Of a stretch of DNA of 64,000 bases, positions 1 through 7,828 are shown piece by piece. The position numbers and the translations under genes are program-made. The first letter of the stretch is position 1. Every line of letters begins with the position of its first letter. The notes beneath the pieces were generated by a model that searched no databases, was not told the origin of the DNA, and saw nothing but the letters and a program-made list of their open reading frames with translations. Source of the DNA: SHVZ01 sp044223515 (lineage in GTDB: Bacteria > Pseudomonadota > Alphaproteobacteria > SHVZ01); the NCBI GenBank assembly GCA_044223515.1, contig JBGALV010000005.1, positions 1-64,000 on the forward strand, given 5' to 3'.

Positions 1-324
1 GGCTACAACATCTACCAGACCTTCTCCGACGGCGTGTCGGCGATGACGCCGGCGACCAACGTCTCGATCGTCTCGACCTGCGACGGCAAGAACGCCGTCG
101 GCTGGCCCTGCGACGAGCAGGTGGAGAAGCTGCGCGACCAGTACATCCGCGCCACCGACGAGGGGCAGAAGGCGCAGATCCTGGAGACGCTGCACAAGCG
201 CCTGTGGGAGACGATCCCCTACGTCATCCTGGGCAAGTACGAGCGGCTCGCCGCATATCGCACCACCCTCGACGGCGTGCTCCACACCAACGTACTGGCA
301 CTCTGGAACATCTCGAAGAAATGA
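1..324 (+). CDS. ABC transporter substrate-binding protein, family 5 (3' part)
   Basis: The reading frame is open from the first base, so this is the C-terminal ~107 residues of a periplasmic extracellular solute-binding protein of family 5 (DppA/OppA type). The segment GWPCDEQVEKLRD and the end motif LWNISKK match the C-termini of two other binding proteins in this window (GWACDEESEKLRD...WNISKS at 12201 and GWPCNPEVERLR...WNISKS at 44678), which identifies it by internal paralogy. Its stop overlaps the next start (ATGA), so it probably heads or belongs to the PLP enzyme-hyuBA operon. That context suggests it captures the substrate of those enzymes, but the ligand cannot be read from the sequence. 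Confidence 0.85.
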   Translation, partial: GYNIYQTFSDGVSAMTPATNVSIVSTCDGKNAVGWPCDEQVEKLRDQYIRATDEGQKAQILETLHKRLWETIPYVILGKYERLAAYRTTLDGVLHTNVLALWNISKK

Positions 325-1523
325 CCTCTCGCTCCGACATAAGGGCTCGCCGCGGGCTCCGGCCGATCATCAACGTCTCCGGAACCATGACCACGCTGGG
401 AGCCTCCATCGTCGTGCCGGAGGCGGTGCGCGAGGTTGCGGAGATCCTGCCGGAGTGGGTGGAGGTGAACCACCTCCACAAGATGGCGAGCCAGACGATC
501 GCCAGGTCGACCGGCACCGAGGCGGGGTTCGTGACATCCTCGGCGGCCGCCGGCATCACGCTGGCGATCGCCGGCTGCATGACGGGCCCGGATCTTGGCA
601 AGGTCGAGCAGCTGCCGGACACGACCGGCATGAAGAGCGAGGTGGTGATCCAGATCGGCCACCTGACCGGCTACGGCGCCTCGGTCGACCAGGCGATCCG
701 GCTGGCGGGCGCCGCCTGCGCTCCTGTCGGCAACGTCACCGACGTGAAAGCCTATCAGCTCGCGCACAAGATCACCGAGAAGACCGCGGCCGCGCTCTAC
801 GTCGTCTCGCACAGCACCTCGCAGTACGGACAGCTGCCGCTCGCTGAGTTCGCGCGCGTCTGCCGCGACCACGGCGTGCCGGTGATCGCCGACCTCGCCT
901 CCGAGTACGATCTCAAGGGCTTCGCCGAGTCCGGCGCCGACCTCGTGATCTACAGCGGGCACAAGTTTCTGGGAGGCCCGACCGCCGGCATCGTCGGCGG
1001 CAAGAAGGCTCTGGTCCGCGCCACGTTCCTGCAGAACTACGGCATCGGCCGCGGCATGAAGGTCGGCAAGGAAAGCATCCTCGGCACCATCGCCGCGCTC
1101 GAGGCCTGGGAGAAGCGCGACCACGCCGGCATCCGCAAGCGCGAGCGGAGCTACCTCGATCTCTGGGTGAAGCGCTTCGCCGCCATCCCCGGGATCACCG
1201 TGCGCGTCGTCCCAGATCCGACCGACAACCCTCTCGACCGCCTCGATCTCGTCGTCGATCCGGAAGGTGCCCGCATCACCGCGTGGGAGCTGGCGGACGC
1301 GCTCGCCGCCGGCGATCTGCCGATCGCCGTCCGCGACATCCAGGTCGAGAACGGCTACTTCCAGCTCGATCCCTGCAACCTGCATCCCGGCGAGGCCGAG
1401 ATCGTGGCCGACCGCATCGTCGCTGAGCTCGCCGAGGCCCGGAAGCGCAACCGGCCGCAGCAATACGGGCTCGCCGAACGCCAGGCGCGTCGTATGGAGG
1501 GCCTGCTGCGCTGGCCGGACTAG
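321..1523 (+). CDS. SelA-like PLP-dependent enzyme
   Basis: A 400-residue fold-type I PLP enzyme of the SelA / D-glucosaminate-6-phosphate ammonia-lyase-like group. Visible marks are the N-terminal INVSGTMTTLG segment, VIADLASE with Asp191 (which would contact the pyridine nitrogen) and YSGHKFLGGP with Lys215 as the likely Schiff-base lysine. The start at 321 gives an ATGA overlap with the binding protein and matches the usual N-terminus. An upstream in-frame start at 204 would run through the preceding gene and is rejected. There is no selenocysteine context, so a lyase or aminotransferase role on an amino or sugar-amino acid fits better than selenocysteine synthesis. Downstream lie hyuB and hyuA, suggesting joint catabolism. 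The exact reaction is unknown. Confidence 0.8.
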   Translation: MTSRSDIRARRGLRPIINVSGTMTTLGASIVVPEAVREVAEILPEWVEVNHLHKMASQTIARSTGTEAGFVTSSAAAGITLAIAGCMTGPDLGKVEQLPDTTGMKSEVVIQIGHLTGYGASVDQAIRLAGAACAPVGNVTDVKAYQLAHKITEKTAAALYVVSHSTSQYGQLPLAEFARVCRDHGVPVIADLASEYDLKGFAESGADLVIYSGHKFLGGPTAGIVGGKKALVRATFLQNYGIGRGMKVGKESILGTIAALEAWEKRDHAGIRKRERSYLDLWVKRFAAIPGITVRVVPDPTDNPLDRLDLVVDPEGARITAWELADALAAGDLPIAVRDIQVENGYFQLDPCNLHPGEAEIVADRIVAELAEARKRNRPQQYGLAERQARRMEGLLRWPD

Positions 1524-1582
1524 GTCCGCTTGCCAGCGCAGCCGCTTTCCCGCCTAATCGCCTCGCCTGCAGGGGAGGCCAG

Positions 1583-3292
1583 ATGACCGCCGCCGATCCG
1601 ATCGTCGCCTCGGTGATCCAGCACCGTCTCTTCGCCATCGTCGAGGAGATGGGCGAGGCGATGCTGCGCACCTCGTATTCGCAGATCCTGAACTCGAGCC
1701 GCGACTTCTCGACCGGGCTTTGCGACCTGCAGGGCCGCCTGATCGCCCAGGCCGAGCATGTGCCGATCCATGTCGGCGCGCTGCCCTGGGCGGCGAAGGC
1801 GGTGACCGAGTTCTTCGGCGACGACATCAATCCCGGCGACGTGTTCCTGCTGAACGACCCCTATCACGGCGGCAACCACCTGCCGGACCTGACGGCGTTC
1901 GTGCCTGTCTTCGAGAACGGCAAGCCGACCTTCTGGTCGATCAACCGCTCGCACCAGTCCGACATCGGGGGCGCCACGCACGGCGCCTACAACGCGGCGG
2001 CGACCGAGATCTGGCAGGAGGGGCTGCGCATCACGCCGCTCCGCCTCTACGACAAGGGCTGGCTTCGCCGCGACGTCTACGAGATGATCGTCACCAACGT
2101 CCGCCACCCGCGCGACTTCCGCGGCGACCTGGCGGCGATGATCGGCTCGGCCCGCATCGGCGAGCGCCGCATGCAGGCATTGATCGAGGAGTTCGGCTCG
2201 GAGACCGCGCATGTCGCGATCGAGGCGATCCTGGATTCCGCCGAACGCCAGGCCCGTGCGGTGATCGCCGGATGGAAGGACGGCGTCTACAAGGGCGAGG
2301 CCATCCTCGACGACGACGGCCACAAGTATCGCGACGTCCATATCCGCGCGACGGTGACCAAGAAGGGGAGCGACCTCACGATCGATCTGACGGACTCGCA
2401 TCCGCAGGTGATCGGCTTCATCAACTCCTCGTATCCCAACATGCGCTCGGCCGTGGCGATGGCCCTGGCCTATCTGATCGACCCGCATACGCCGAAGAAC
2501 GACGGCACCTTCCGGCCCCTGACGGTGCTGGCGAAGCCGGGAACGGTGGTCTGGGCAAATCCCGGTGCGCCGGTGACGCTGGCCACCAACCACTGCGCGC
2601 AGGAGATCCTGGAAGCGATCGTCAAGGCGCTGGCGCCGGCCTGCCCCGATCGTGTGATGGCGGGCTGGGGACGGCGCTTCCGCATCGCTATCGCCGGCAC
2701 CGACCCGCGCATTGGCCGACCCTTCATCTGGCACCTTTTCCAGGCGCGGCCGGGCGGCGGCGGCTCCTCGGCCGGCGACGGCTGGCCCGGCGGCGGCGAG
2801 TGGCAGGCGGCCGGCGGCATCAAGTTCGGCTCCCTCGAAGTGACCGAGGTTCGCTTCCCGCTGTTCTTCGAACGCCACGAGTTCCGGCCCGATTCCGGCG
2901 GCGACGGCAGGTATCGCGGCGGCCCCGGCTGTGAGCTCGATCTCCGGATGGAAATCGACGCGCCTGCCCTCGGCAACACCGCCGGCGACGGCGCGCGCCA
3001 CGGATCCTGCGGCCTGCTCGGCGGCAAGGACGGGCTGCCGCATCGCTACGTGCTGAAGTCGAAGCGCCGGCCGGATCGCGTGATCAAGACCAAGGAGGTC
3101 GGCATCGAGATCCGGCCCGGGGATGTGTTCCACATCCTGTCAGCCGGTGGCGGCGGCTGGGGGCCGGGCAAGGACCGCGCCCAGAGCGCGCGCGTCCGCG
3201 ACGCCGAGAACGGCTTCGTCTCGCGCAAGGCCAGGCCAAAGAACTCGCGGAAGAAGAAGCCCGCGGCGAAGAAGAAGCGGCGGCCGTCATGA
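1583..3292 (+). CDS. hyuB: Hydantoinase B / oxoprolinase family protein
   Basis: A 569-residue protein of the hydantoinase B/oxoprolinase family, the partner subunit of HyuA in ATP-dependent opening of cyclic amides such as 5-oxoproline or N-methylhydantoin, or in related acetone-carboxylase-like reactions. The block NDPYHGGNHLPD at residues 91-102 and the N-terminal AMLRTSYS...RDFS segment are family hallmarks, and the length is typical. An AGGGGAGG-like ribosome-binding site lies just before the ATG. The last ~20 residues are a Lys/Arg-rich tail that is not part of the catalytic fold. The stop overlaps hyuA by 4 bp. The gene order is B then A, and the true substrate cannot be assigned. Confidence 0.9.
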   Translation: MTAADPIVASVIQHRLFAIVEEMGEAMLRTSYSQILNSSRDFSTGLCDLQGRLIAQAEHVPIHVGALPWAAKAVTEFFGDDINPGDVFLLNDPYHGGNHLPDLTAFVPVFENGKPTFWSINRSHQSDIGGATHGAYNAAATEIWQEGLRITPLRLYDKGWLRRDVYEMIVTNVRHPRDFRGDLAAMIGSARIGERRMQALIEEFGSETAHVAIEAILDSAERQARAVIAGWKDGVYKGEAILDDDGHKYRDVHIRATVTKKGSDLTIDLTDSHPQVIGFINSSYPNMRSAVAMALAYLIDPHTPKNDGTFRPLTVLAKPGTVVWANPGAPVTLATNHCAQEILEAIVKALAPACPDRVMAGWGRRFRIAIAGTDPRIGRPFIWHLFQARPGGGGSSAGDGWPGGGEWQAAGGIKFGSLEVTEVRFPLFFERHEFRPDSGGDGRYRGGPGCELDLRMEIDAPALGNTAGDGARHGSCGLLGGKDGLPHRYVLKSKRRPDRVIKTKEVGIEIRPGDVFHILSAGGGGWGPGKDRAQSARVRDAENGFVSRKARPKNSRKKKPAAKKKRRPS

Positions 3293-5337
3293 TCCGCATC
3301 GGCATCGACGTCGGCGGCACCTTCACCGATCTCGTCGCGGTCGACGAGAGCGGTCGCTCGATCATCGCCAAGGCAGCGTCCACGCCCGCGGATCCGTCGA
3401 TCGGCGTGATCGACGGGCTCATGCGGCTGGCCGAGCTGCTCGAAACCGATCTCGTCGGCCTGTTCGCCCAGACCGACCGCATCGTGCACGGCACCACGGT
3501 CGCGACCAACGCGCTGCTCGAACGAAAGGGCGCGAAGGTCGGCCTGCTGACCACCGAGGGCCATCGCGACGTCATCGAGATGCGCGAAGGCCTCAAGGAC
3601 GACCGCTACAATCTCCGCATGCCGGCGCCGGAGCCGCTGGTGCCCCGCGCGCTTCGCCTCGGCGTCAAGGAACGCATCCGCGCCGACGGCAAGGTCGGCA
3701 CGCCGCTCGACCGCAAGTCGCTCGATCGCGCGGTCGCCCGGCTGAAGAAGGAAGGCGTCGAGTCCGTCGCCATCTGCTACCTGCACGCCTATCGCGATCC
3801 GCGCCACGAGAAGGCGACGGGAAAGGCCGTCAGGAAGGCGATGAAGGGTGCCTATGTCACGCTCTCGTCCGAGGTCTTTCCCCAGATCAAGGAGTTCCAG
3901 CGGGTCTCGACCACGGTCGTTAACGCCTATGTCGGCCCGATCCTTTCGCGCTACCTCACGCGGCTCGAGAAGCGCCTCAAGGATGCAGGCTACTCAGGCC
4001 CCGTGCTGATCATCCAGAGCCATGGCGGCGTGACGCCGATCGACGAGGCGATCCGGCTCGCGGCAGGCTCGGTGCTTTCAGGCCCTGCCGGCGGCGTGGC
4101 GGGTTCGCGCTATGCGGCGAGCCTGATCGGCTCCGGCGACCTGATCCCCTTCGACATGGGCGGTACCTCGACCGACATCTCGCTGATCGTCAACGGCGAG
4201 CCGTCCCTGGCGCCGGATCGCAGCGTCGGCGGCCAGAAGGTCGCGCTCAACAGCCTCGACATCGTCAGCCTCGGTGCCGGCGGCGGGTCGATCGGCCGCG
4301 TCGATGCCGGCGGATTGCTCTATGTCGGCCCGGAAAGCGCCGGCGCGCAGCCCGGTCCCGCCTGCTACGGCCGCGGCGGCACGCTCGCCACGGTGACTGA
4401 CGCCAACCTGGTGCTGGGCTATCTCGATGCCGGCAACTTCCTCGGCGGTCGCGCCAGGCTCGATGTCGCCGCAGCCGAGGCCGCGCTCGATCGTCTGGCG
4501 AAGGAGCTCAAGGTCGATCGCGTCGCCGCCGCTTCCGGCGTGCATCGCGTCGTCAACACCAACATGGCCGAAGGCATTCGCCTGGTCTCGGTCCGCCGCG
4601 GCGTCGATCCCCGGCGCTTCGCCCTGCTCTCGTTCGGCGGCGCCGCGGGATTGCACGCGACCGACGTGGCGCGCCAGCTCGATCTCACGCGTGTGGTCGT
4701 GCCGCGCGTCGCCGCCGTGCTTTCGGCCTGGGGAATGCTCGCGACCGATCTCCGCTACGAGGTCGCGCGCACGCATATCGGGGATGCGAAGCAGTTGAGC
4801 CCGGCCGCGCTCAAGAAGCTCTACGAGGAGATGGCGGCGGAAGGCCGTGCGCGGCTGCCCGCCACCTTCGATGGGCCGATCCGCATCCACTACGGCGCCG
4901 ACATGCGCTATGGCGAGCAGATCTTCGAGGTCGCGGTCCCTCTCGACGGAGTCGACTGGAGCGCCGACGACCCGATGCCCGAGATCGTCGAGCGCTTCCA
5001 CCAGCGCCATGCCGAACTCTACACCTACGCGCTCCGCGATCAGGAGGTTGTGCTGGTCAATGCCCGCGTCGCCGTCGTGGGTGTGCTGCCCGACCTGCCG
5101 AAGGAGCCGGTGCTGCCCGAGCGCACGCCGGCGTCGCCGATGACGCACCGGCGCATCCATCTCGACGGCTGGATCGAGGCGCCGGTCTACGACTTCGACG
5201 CGGTCGCGCGTGGCCAGGCAATCGCCGGCCCGGCGATCGTCGAATCCGCGACCACGACCGTGCTGCTCCGCCCGGGCGATCGCGCGAAGGTGACGCCGGA
5301 AGGCTGGCTCGACATTACCGTGACGCGATCTCAGTGA
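3289..5337 (+). CDS. hyuA: Hydantoinase A / oxoprolinase, ATP-binding subunit
   Basis: A 682-residue HyuA-family subunit with the actin/acetate-kinase-like ATPase fold. It begins MIRIGIDVGGTFTD (phosphate 1 motif at residues 7-14) and carries FDMGGTSTD at residues 288-296, the second phosphate-binding loop. It should couple ATP hydrolysis to ring opening together with HyuB. The start overlaps the hyuB stop (ATGA), so translation is probably coupled. The 3' end overlaps the convergent cytochrome b561 gene by 7 bp, sharing the palindromic TCAGTGA. Substrate options include 5-oxoproline, hydantoins and N-methylated cyclic ureides. The adjacent PLP enzyme and binding protein argue for uptake and breakdown of an external compound. 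Confidence 0.92.
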   Translation: MIRIGIDVGGTFTDLVAVDESGRSIIAKAASTPADPSIGVIDGLMRLAELLETDLVGLFAQTDRIVHGTTVATNALLERKGAKVGLLTTEGHRDVIEMREGLKDDRYNLRMPAPEPLVPRALRLGVKERIRADGKVGTPLDRKSLDRAVARLKKEGVESVAICYLHAYRDPRHEKATGKAVRKAMKGAYVTLSSEVFPQIKEFQRVSTTVVNAYVGPILSRYLTRLEKRLKDAGYSGPVLIIQSHGGVTPIDEAIRLAAGSVLSGPAGGVAGSRYAASLIGSGDLIPFDMGGTSTDISLIVNGEPSLAPDRSVGGQKVALNSLDIVSLGAGGGSIGRVDAGGLLYVGPESAGAQPGPACYGRGGTLATVTDANLVLGYLDAGNFLGGRARLDVAAAEAALDRLAKELKVDRVAAASGVHRVVNTNMAEGIRLVSVRRGVDPRRFALLSFGGAAGLHATDVARQLDLTRVVVPRVAAVLSAWGMLATDLRYEVARTHIGDAKQLSPAALKKLYEEMAAEGRARLPATFDGPIRIHYGADMRYGEQIFEVAVPLDGVDWSADDPMPEIVERFHQRHAELYTYALRDQEVVLVNARVAVVGVLPDLPKEPVLPERTPASPMTHRRIHLDGWIEAPVYDFDAVARGQAIAGPAIVESATTTVLLRPGDRAKVTPEGWLDITVTRSQ

Positions 5338-5879
5338 TGGCCGGGTAGCATCCGGGCGAGCGTCCGGTCCCGCAGGATCCAGTGGTGGAACAACGCGGCT
5401 GCCGCGTGGATCGCGGCGGTGATGATGAGCGCATTCGCCAGCACCTCATGGACCTCCTTGGCGACCCGCGCGCTGGCGCGGTTCGCGGCCCAGGGCGAGG
5501 CGATCTCGCCGATGCCGGGGATCGGCAGCGGATCGCCGCGCAGGAACTGCAGGACGATGCCGGTGATCGGAACCAGCAGCAGGAGAACATACAGGGCGTC
5601 GTGAACCAGCTTGGCGAGCCTCTGGCCCCAGGTCCCGAGCGGAACCGGCTCCGGCGCCGGAGGCGCGTCCAGCTGTCGCCAGGCGAGCCTGCCGATCAGT
5701 ACCGCCAGGACCAGCAAGCCGGCCAGGATATGCAGGTAGAGCGCCGTGCCGCGGCTGTCGCGCGGGAGGGCGTCGCCGAGGGTGCCGATCGCCCAGCCGG
5801 CGAGGACGAGCAGCACGCTCGCCCAATGCAGGATCTTGGTGACGGTTCCGTAAGCCGAGGTCGTATTGCGAAGGGGCAT
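5331..5879 (-). CDS. Cytochrome b561 family protein
   Basis: A 182-residue four-helix inner-membrane di-haem protein of the cytochrome b561/CybB group. The N-terminal YGTVTKILHW motif (His18), LYLHILAG (His50), KLVHDALY and VHEVLANALIITAAIHAAAALFHH supply the expected haem-ligating histidines in successive transmembrane helices. Such proteins pass electrons between quinol and periplasmic acceptors such as superoxide. The gene is transcribed away from the alpha/beta hydrolase gene, and the 120-bp gap between them holds an FNR/FixK-like palindrome, so control by oxygen is plausible. Confidence 0.9.
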   Translation of the reverse strand: MPLRNTTSAYGTVTKILHWASVLLVLAGWAIGTLGDALPRDSRGTALYLHILAGLLVLAVLIGRLAWRQLDAPPAPEPVPLGTWGQRLAKLVHDALYVLLLLVPITGIVLQFLRGDPLPIPGIGEIASPWAANRASARVAKEVHEVLANALIITAAIHAAAALFHHWILRDRTLARMLPGHH

Positions 5880-5942
5880 GGCAAGCCTCTGGTTTCGGGG
5901 CAGCCCTGAGCGGTCAGCCTAGGCTCCCCGTCGCCACGTGCA

Positions 5943-5956
5943 CTGATCCAGATCAA
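5943..5956. promoter_or_regulatory. FNR/FixK-type box
   Basis: CTGATCCAGATCAA fits the FNR/FixK/Anr consensus TTGAT-N4-ATCAA with one mismatch (first base C). It lies between the divergent cytochrome b561 gene (start 5879) and the hydrolase gene (start ~6000), 64 bp and 43 bp from the respective start codons. It could therefore control either. The site is read by eye and has not been scored against a genome background. Confidence 0.5.
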
Positions 5957-5999
5957 ATTGCGGACGTGCTAAGGTCGCCGCCCTACGATCTGATTGGAC

Positions 6000-7025
6000 A
6001 TGACATCGATGGCACAGACCCGGATCGCCCAGATCGGCGACCTGACGTTGAAGCTGGGCGGCACGCTGCCGAAGGCGGAGCTTGCCTACGTCACCTACGG
6101 CACGCTCGCGCCGGATGGGAAGAACGCGATCCTGGTGACGCACGGCTACACGTCGAGCCACATGTTCATCGACGGCGGCGCCGGCGCCTCGGAAGGTTCC
6201 TGGGGCGCGCTTTGCGGCCCGGGCAAGCCGATCGACACCGACAAGTACTTCGTCGTCTCGTCGAACATGCTGGGCTCGGCCCATGGCTCGACCGCGCCGC
6301 GGAGCGTGAACCCGAAGACCGGCAAGCCTTACGGCCCGGATTTCCCGACGCTGACCTTGCCCGACATCGTGCATGCGCAGAAGCGGCTGCTCGACCAGCT
6401 CGGCGTCAAGGGGCTGGTCGCGGTCGTCGGCCCCTCTTATGGCGGCTTCCAGGCCTTCACCTGGGGCGTCGAGTATCCGGGCTTCATGAAGGGCCTGGTG
6501 CCGGTCGTGACCGGCATGCGCCGCCCGCAGCAGGCCGACCCCGACGCCACGCTGAAGAAGCTCTCGGCCGACCCGAACTGGAACGGCGGCCGCTACTACG
6601 ACAAGGGCGGCATCCTGCCGACCATGATCAAGATCCGCGAGGAAACGCTCCGAAGCTACGGCACCGACGAGGAGCTGAAGCCCAAGATGCCGAACAAGGC
6701 GGATCGCGACGCCGAGATCACGCGCCAGGCGCGCGCCTGGGCCGAGGCCTTCGACGGCAACTCGATGCTCGCTCTCGGCCGCGCGATGGACAGCTACGAC
6801 GTCACGCCGGACCTGAAGAAGATCAAGGCCAAGGTGATGTTCGTGATCTCGCGCACCGACGCCTACTTTCCTCCGTCGCTGAAGGACGAGGTCATGCCGG
6901 CGCTCAAGGCTGCCGGCGTCGACGGCCAGTATTTCGAGATCGACAGCGAGCACGGCCATCTCGCCTCCGGCACCGACGCCGCCAAATGGGCGCCGGCGCT
7001 GGATCGCTTCCTCAAGTCGCTCTGA
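6000..7025 (+). CDS. Alpha/beta hydrolase, homoserine O-acetyltransferase-like
   Basis: A 341-residue alpha/beta-hydrolase of the MetX-like group. The nucleophile elbow VGPSYGGFQ places Ser at about residue 146. A late acidic residue in VISRTDAYFPPS and a histidine in SEHGHLASG complete a plausible catalytic triad. Classic MetX enzymes have GGSMGG or GPSMGG at the elbow, and the Tyr here departs from that, so it may be a hydrolase rather than a true homoserine acyltransferase. ATGs at 6000 and 6009 are both possible and neither has a strong ribosome-binding site. The nitroreductase gene follows after 8 bp, so the two are probably co-transcribed. Confidence 0.8.
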   Translation: MTSMAQTRIAQIGDLTLKLGGTLPKAELAYVTYGTLAPDGKNAILVTHGYTSSHMFIDGGAGASEGSWGALCGPGKPIDTDKYFVVSSNMLGSAHGSTAPRSVNPKTGKPYGPDFPTLTLPDIVHAQKRLLDQLGVKGLVAVVGPSYGGFQAFTWGVEYPGFMKGLVPVVTGMRRPQQADPDATLKKLSADPNWNGGRYYDKGGILPTMIKIREETLRSYGTDEELKPKMPNKADRDAEITRQARAWAEAFDGNSMLALGRAMDSYDVTPDLKKIKAKVMFVISRTDAYFPPSLKDEVMPALKAAGVDGQYFEIDSEHGHLASGTDAAKWAPALDRFLKSL

Positions 7026-7033
7026 GAGTCTCC

Positions 7034-7807
7034 ATGCCCGACAGCCAGCCGGTCTACACCAGCGAGACCATCGAGCTTCTGCACAAGCGGGTCAGCGTTC
7101 GCCGCTACAAGCCCGATCCGGTGCCGGATGCGATGGTCGAGGCGATCCTGAAGGCGGCGTTTCGCGCGCCGACCTCGTCCAACATCCAGTCCTATTCGGT
7201 GATCGTGGTCCGCGACCGCGAGGTCTTGAGAAAGCTCGCGCCGATCACCAGCAACCAGAAGCATGTTCTCGACGCGCCGGTGTTCCTCGCCTTCTGCGCC
7301 GATCTCACCCGCATCGCCTACGCGCTCGACGAGCGCGGCCATTCGGTCGCCGACAACAACATGGAGACGGGCCTCGTGTCCTCGATCGACGCGGCGCTGG
7401 TCGGCATGTGCGCGTCGCTCGCCGCCGAGTCCCTCGGCCTGCAGGGCGTGATGATCGGTGCGGTCCGCAACGACGCCACGGCGAACGCGAAGATCCTGGG
7501 CCTGCCGGATCGCGTCTATTGCGTCTTCGGCTTGTGCCTGGGATTTCCGGACGAGGCGCCGGAGCGGAAGCCCCGCATGGACTACGCCGGCATGGTCCAC
7601 TACGACCAGTACGGCACCCAGCGCGGCGCGTCGGACCTCAAGGGGCACCTCGCCGCCTACGATGCGGCGCTGGCGAAGCACTATCGCGCGACCGGGCGGG
7701 CCACGACCGACGATTCCTGGACCCACGACATGGACAAGAAGTTCCATCCGTGGCTCCGCGACAAGCTGCGTCAGCAGTTGAAGGAGCGCGGCTTCGACTT
7801 CCGCTGA
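7034..7807 (+). CDS. NfsA-like NADPH-dependent nitroreductase
   Basis: A 257-residue member of the nitroreductase (NfsA/FRP) FMN family. The N-terminus LLHKRVSVRRYKPDPVPD is the typical FMN phosphate-binding R-S-x-R-x-(F/Y) start. AAFRAPTSSNIQSYS and the mid region SLGLQGVMIGAVRND...LGLPDRVYCVFGLCLGFP follow the family layout. The C-terminal Arg/Lys-rich tail is typical of NADPH-using NfsA proteins. The start at 7034 is 8 bp after the hydrolase stop. The protein is probably a cytoplasmic flavin or quinone/nitro reductase. Its link to the hydrolase is only positional. Confidence 0.88.
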   Translation: MPDSQPVYTSETIELLHKRVSVRRYKPDPVPDAMVEAILKAAFRAPTSSNIQSYSVIVVRDREVLRKLAPITSNQKHVLDAPVFLAFCADLTRIAYALDERGHSVADNNMETGLVSSIDAALVGMCASLAAESLGLQGVMIGAVRNDATANAKILGLPDRVYCVFGLCLGFPDEAPERKPRMDYAGMVHYDQYGTQRGASDLKGHLAAYDAALAKHYRATGRATTDDSWTHDMDKKFHPWLRDKLRQQLKERGFDFR

Positions 7808-7828
7808 GGCCGGTCGCCGGACGCTCGC

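Noticed and set aside
1520..3133. Long minus-strand open frame (537 codons) opposite hyuB
   Set aside because: It is antisense to a clear HyuB gene; its translation is low-complexity Arg/Ala/Gly/Asp-rich, as expected of GC-rich shadows.
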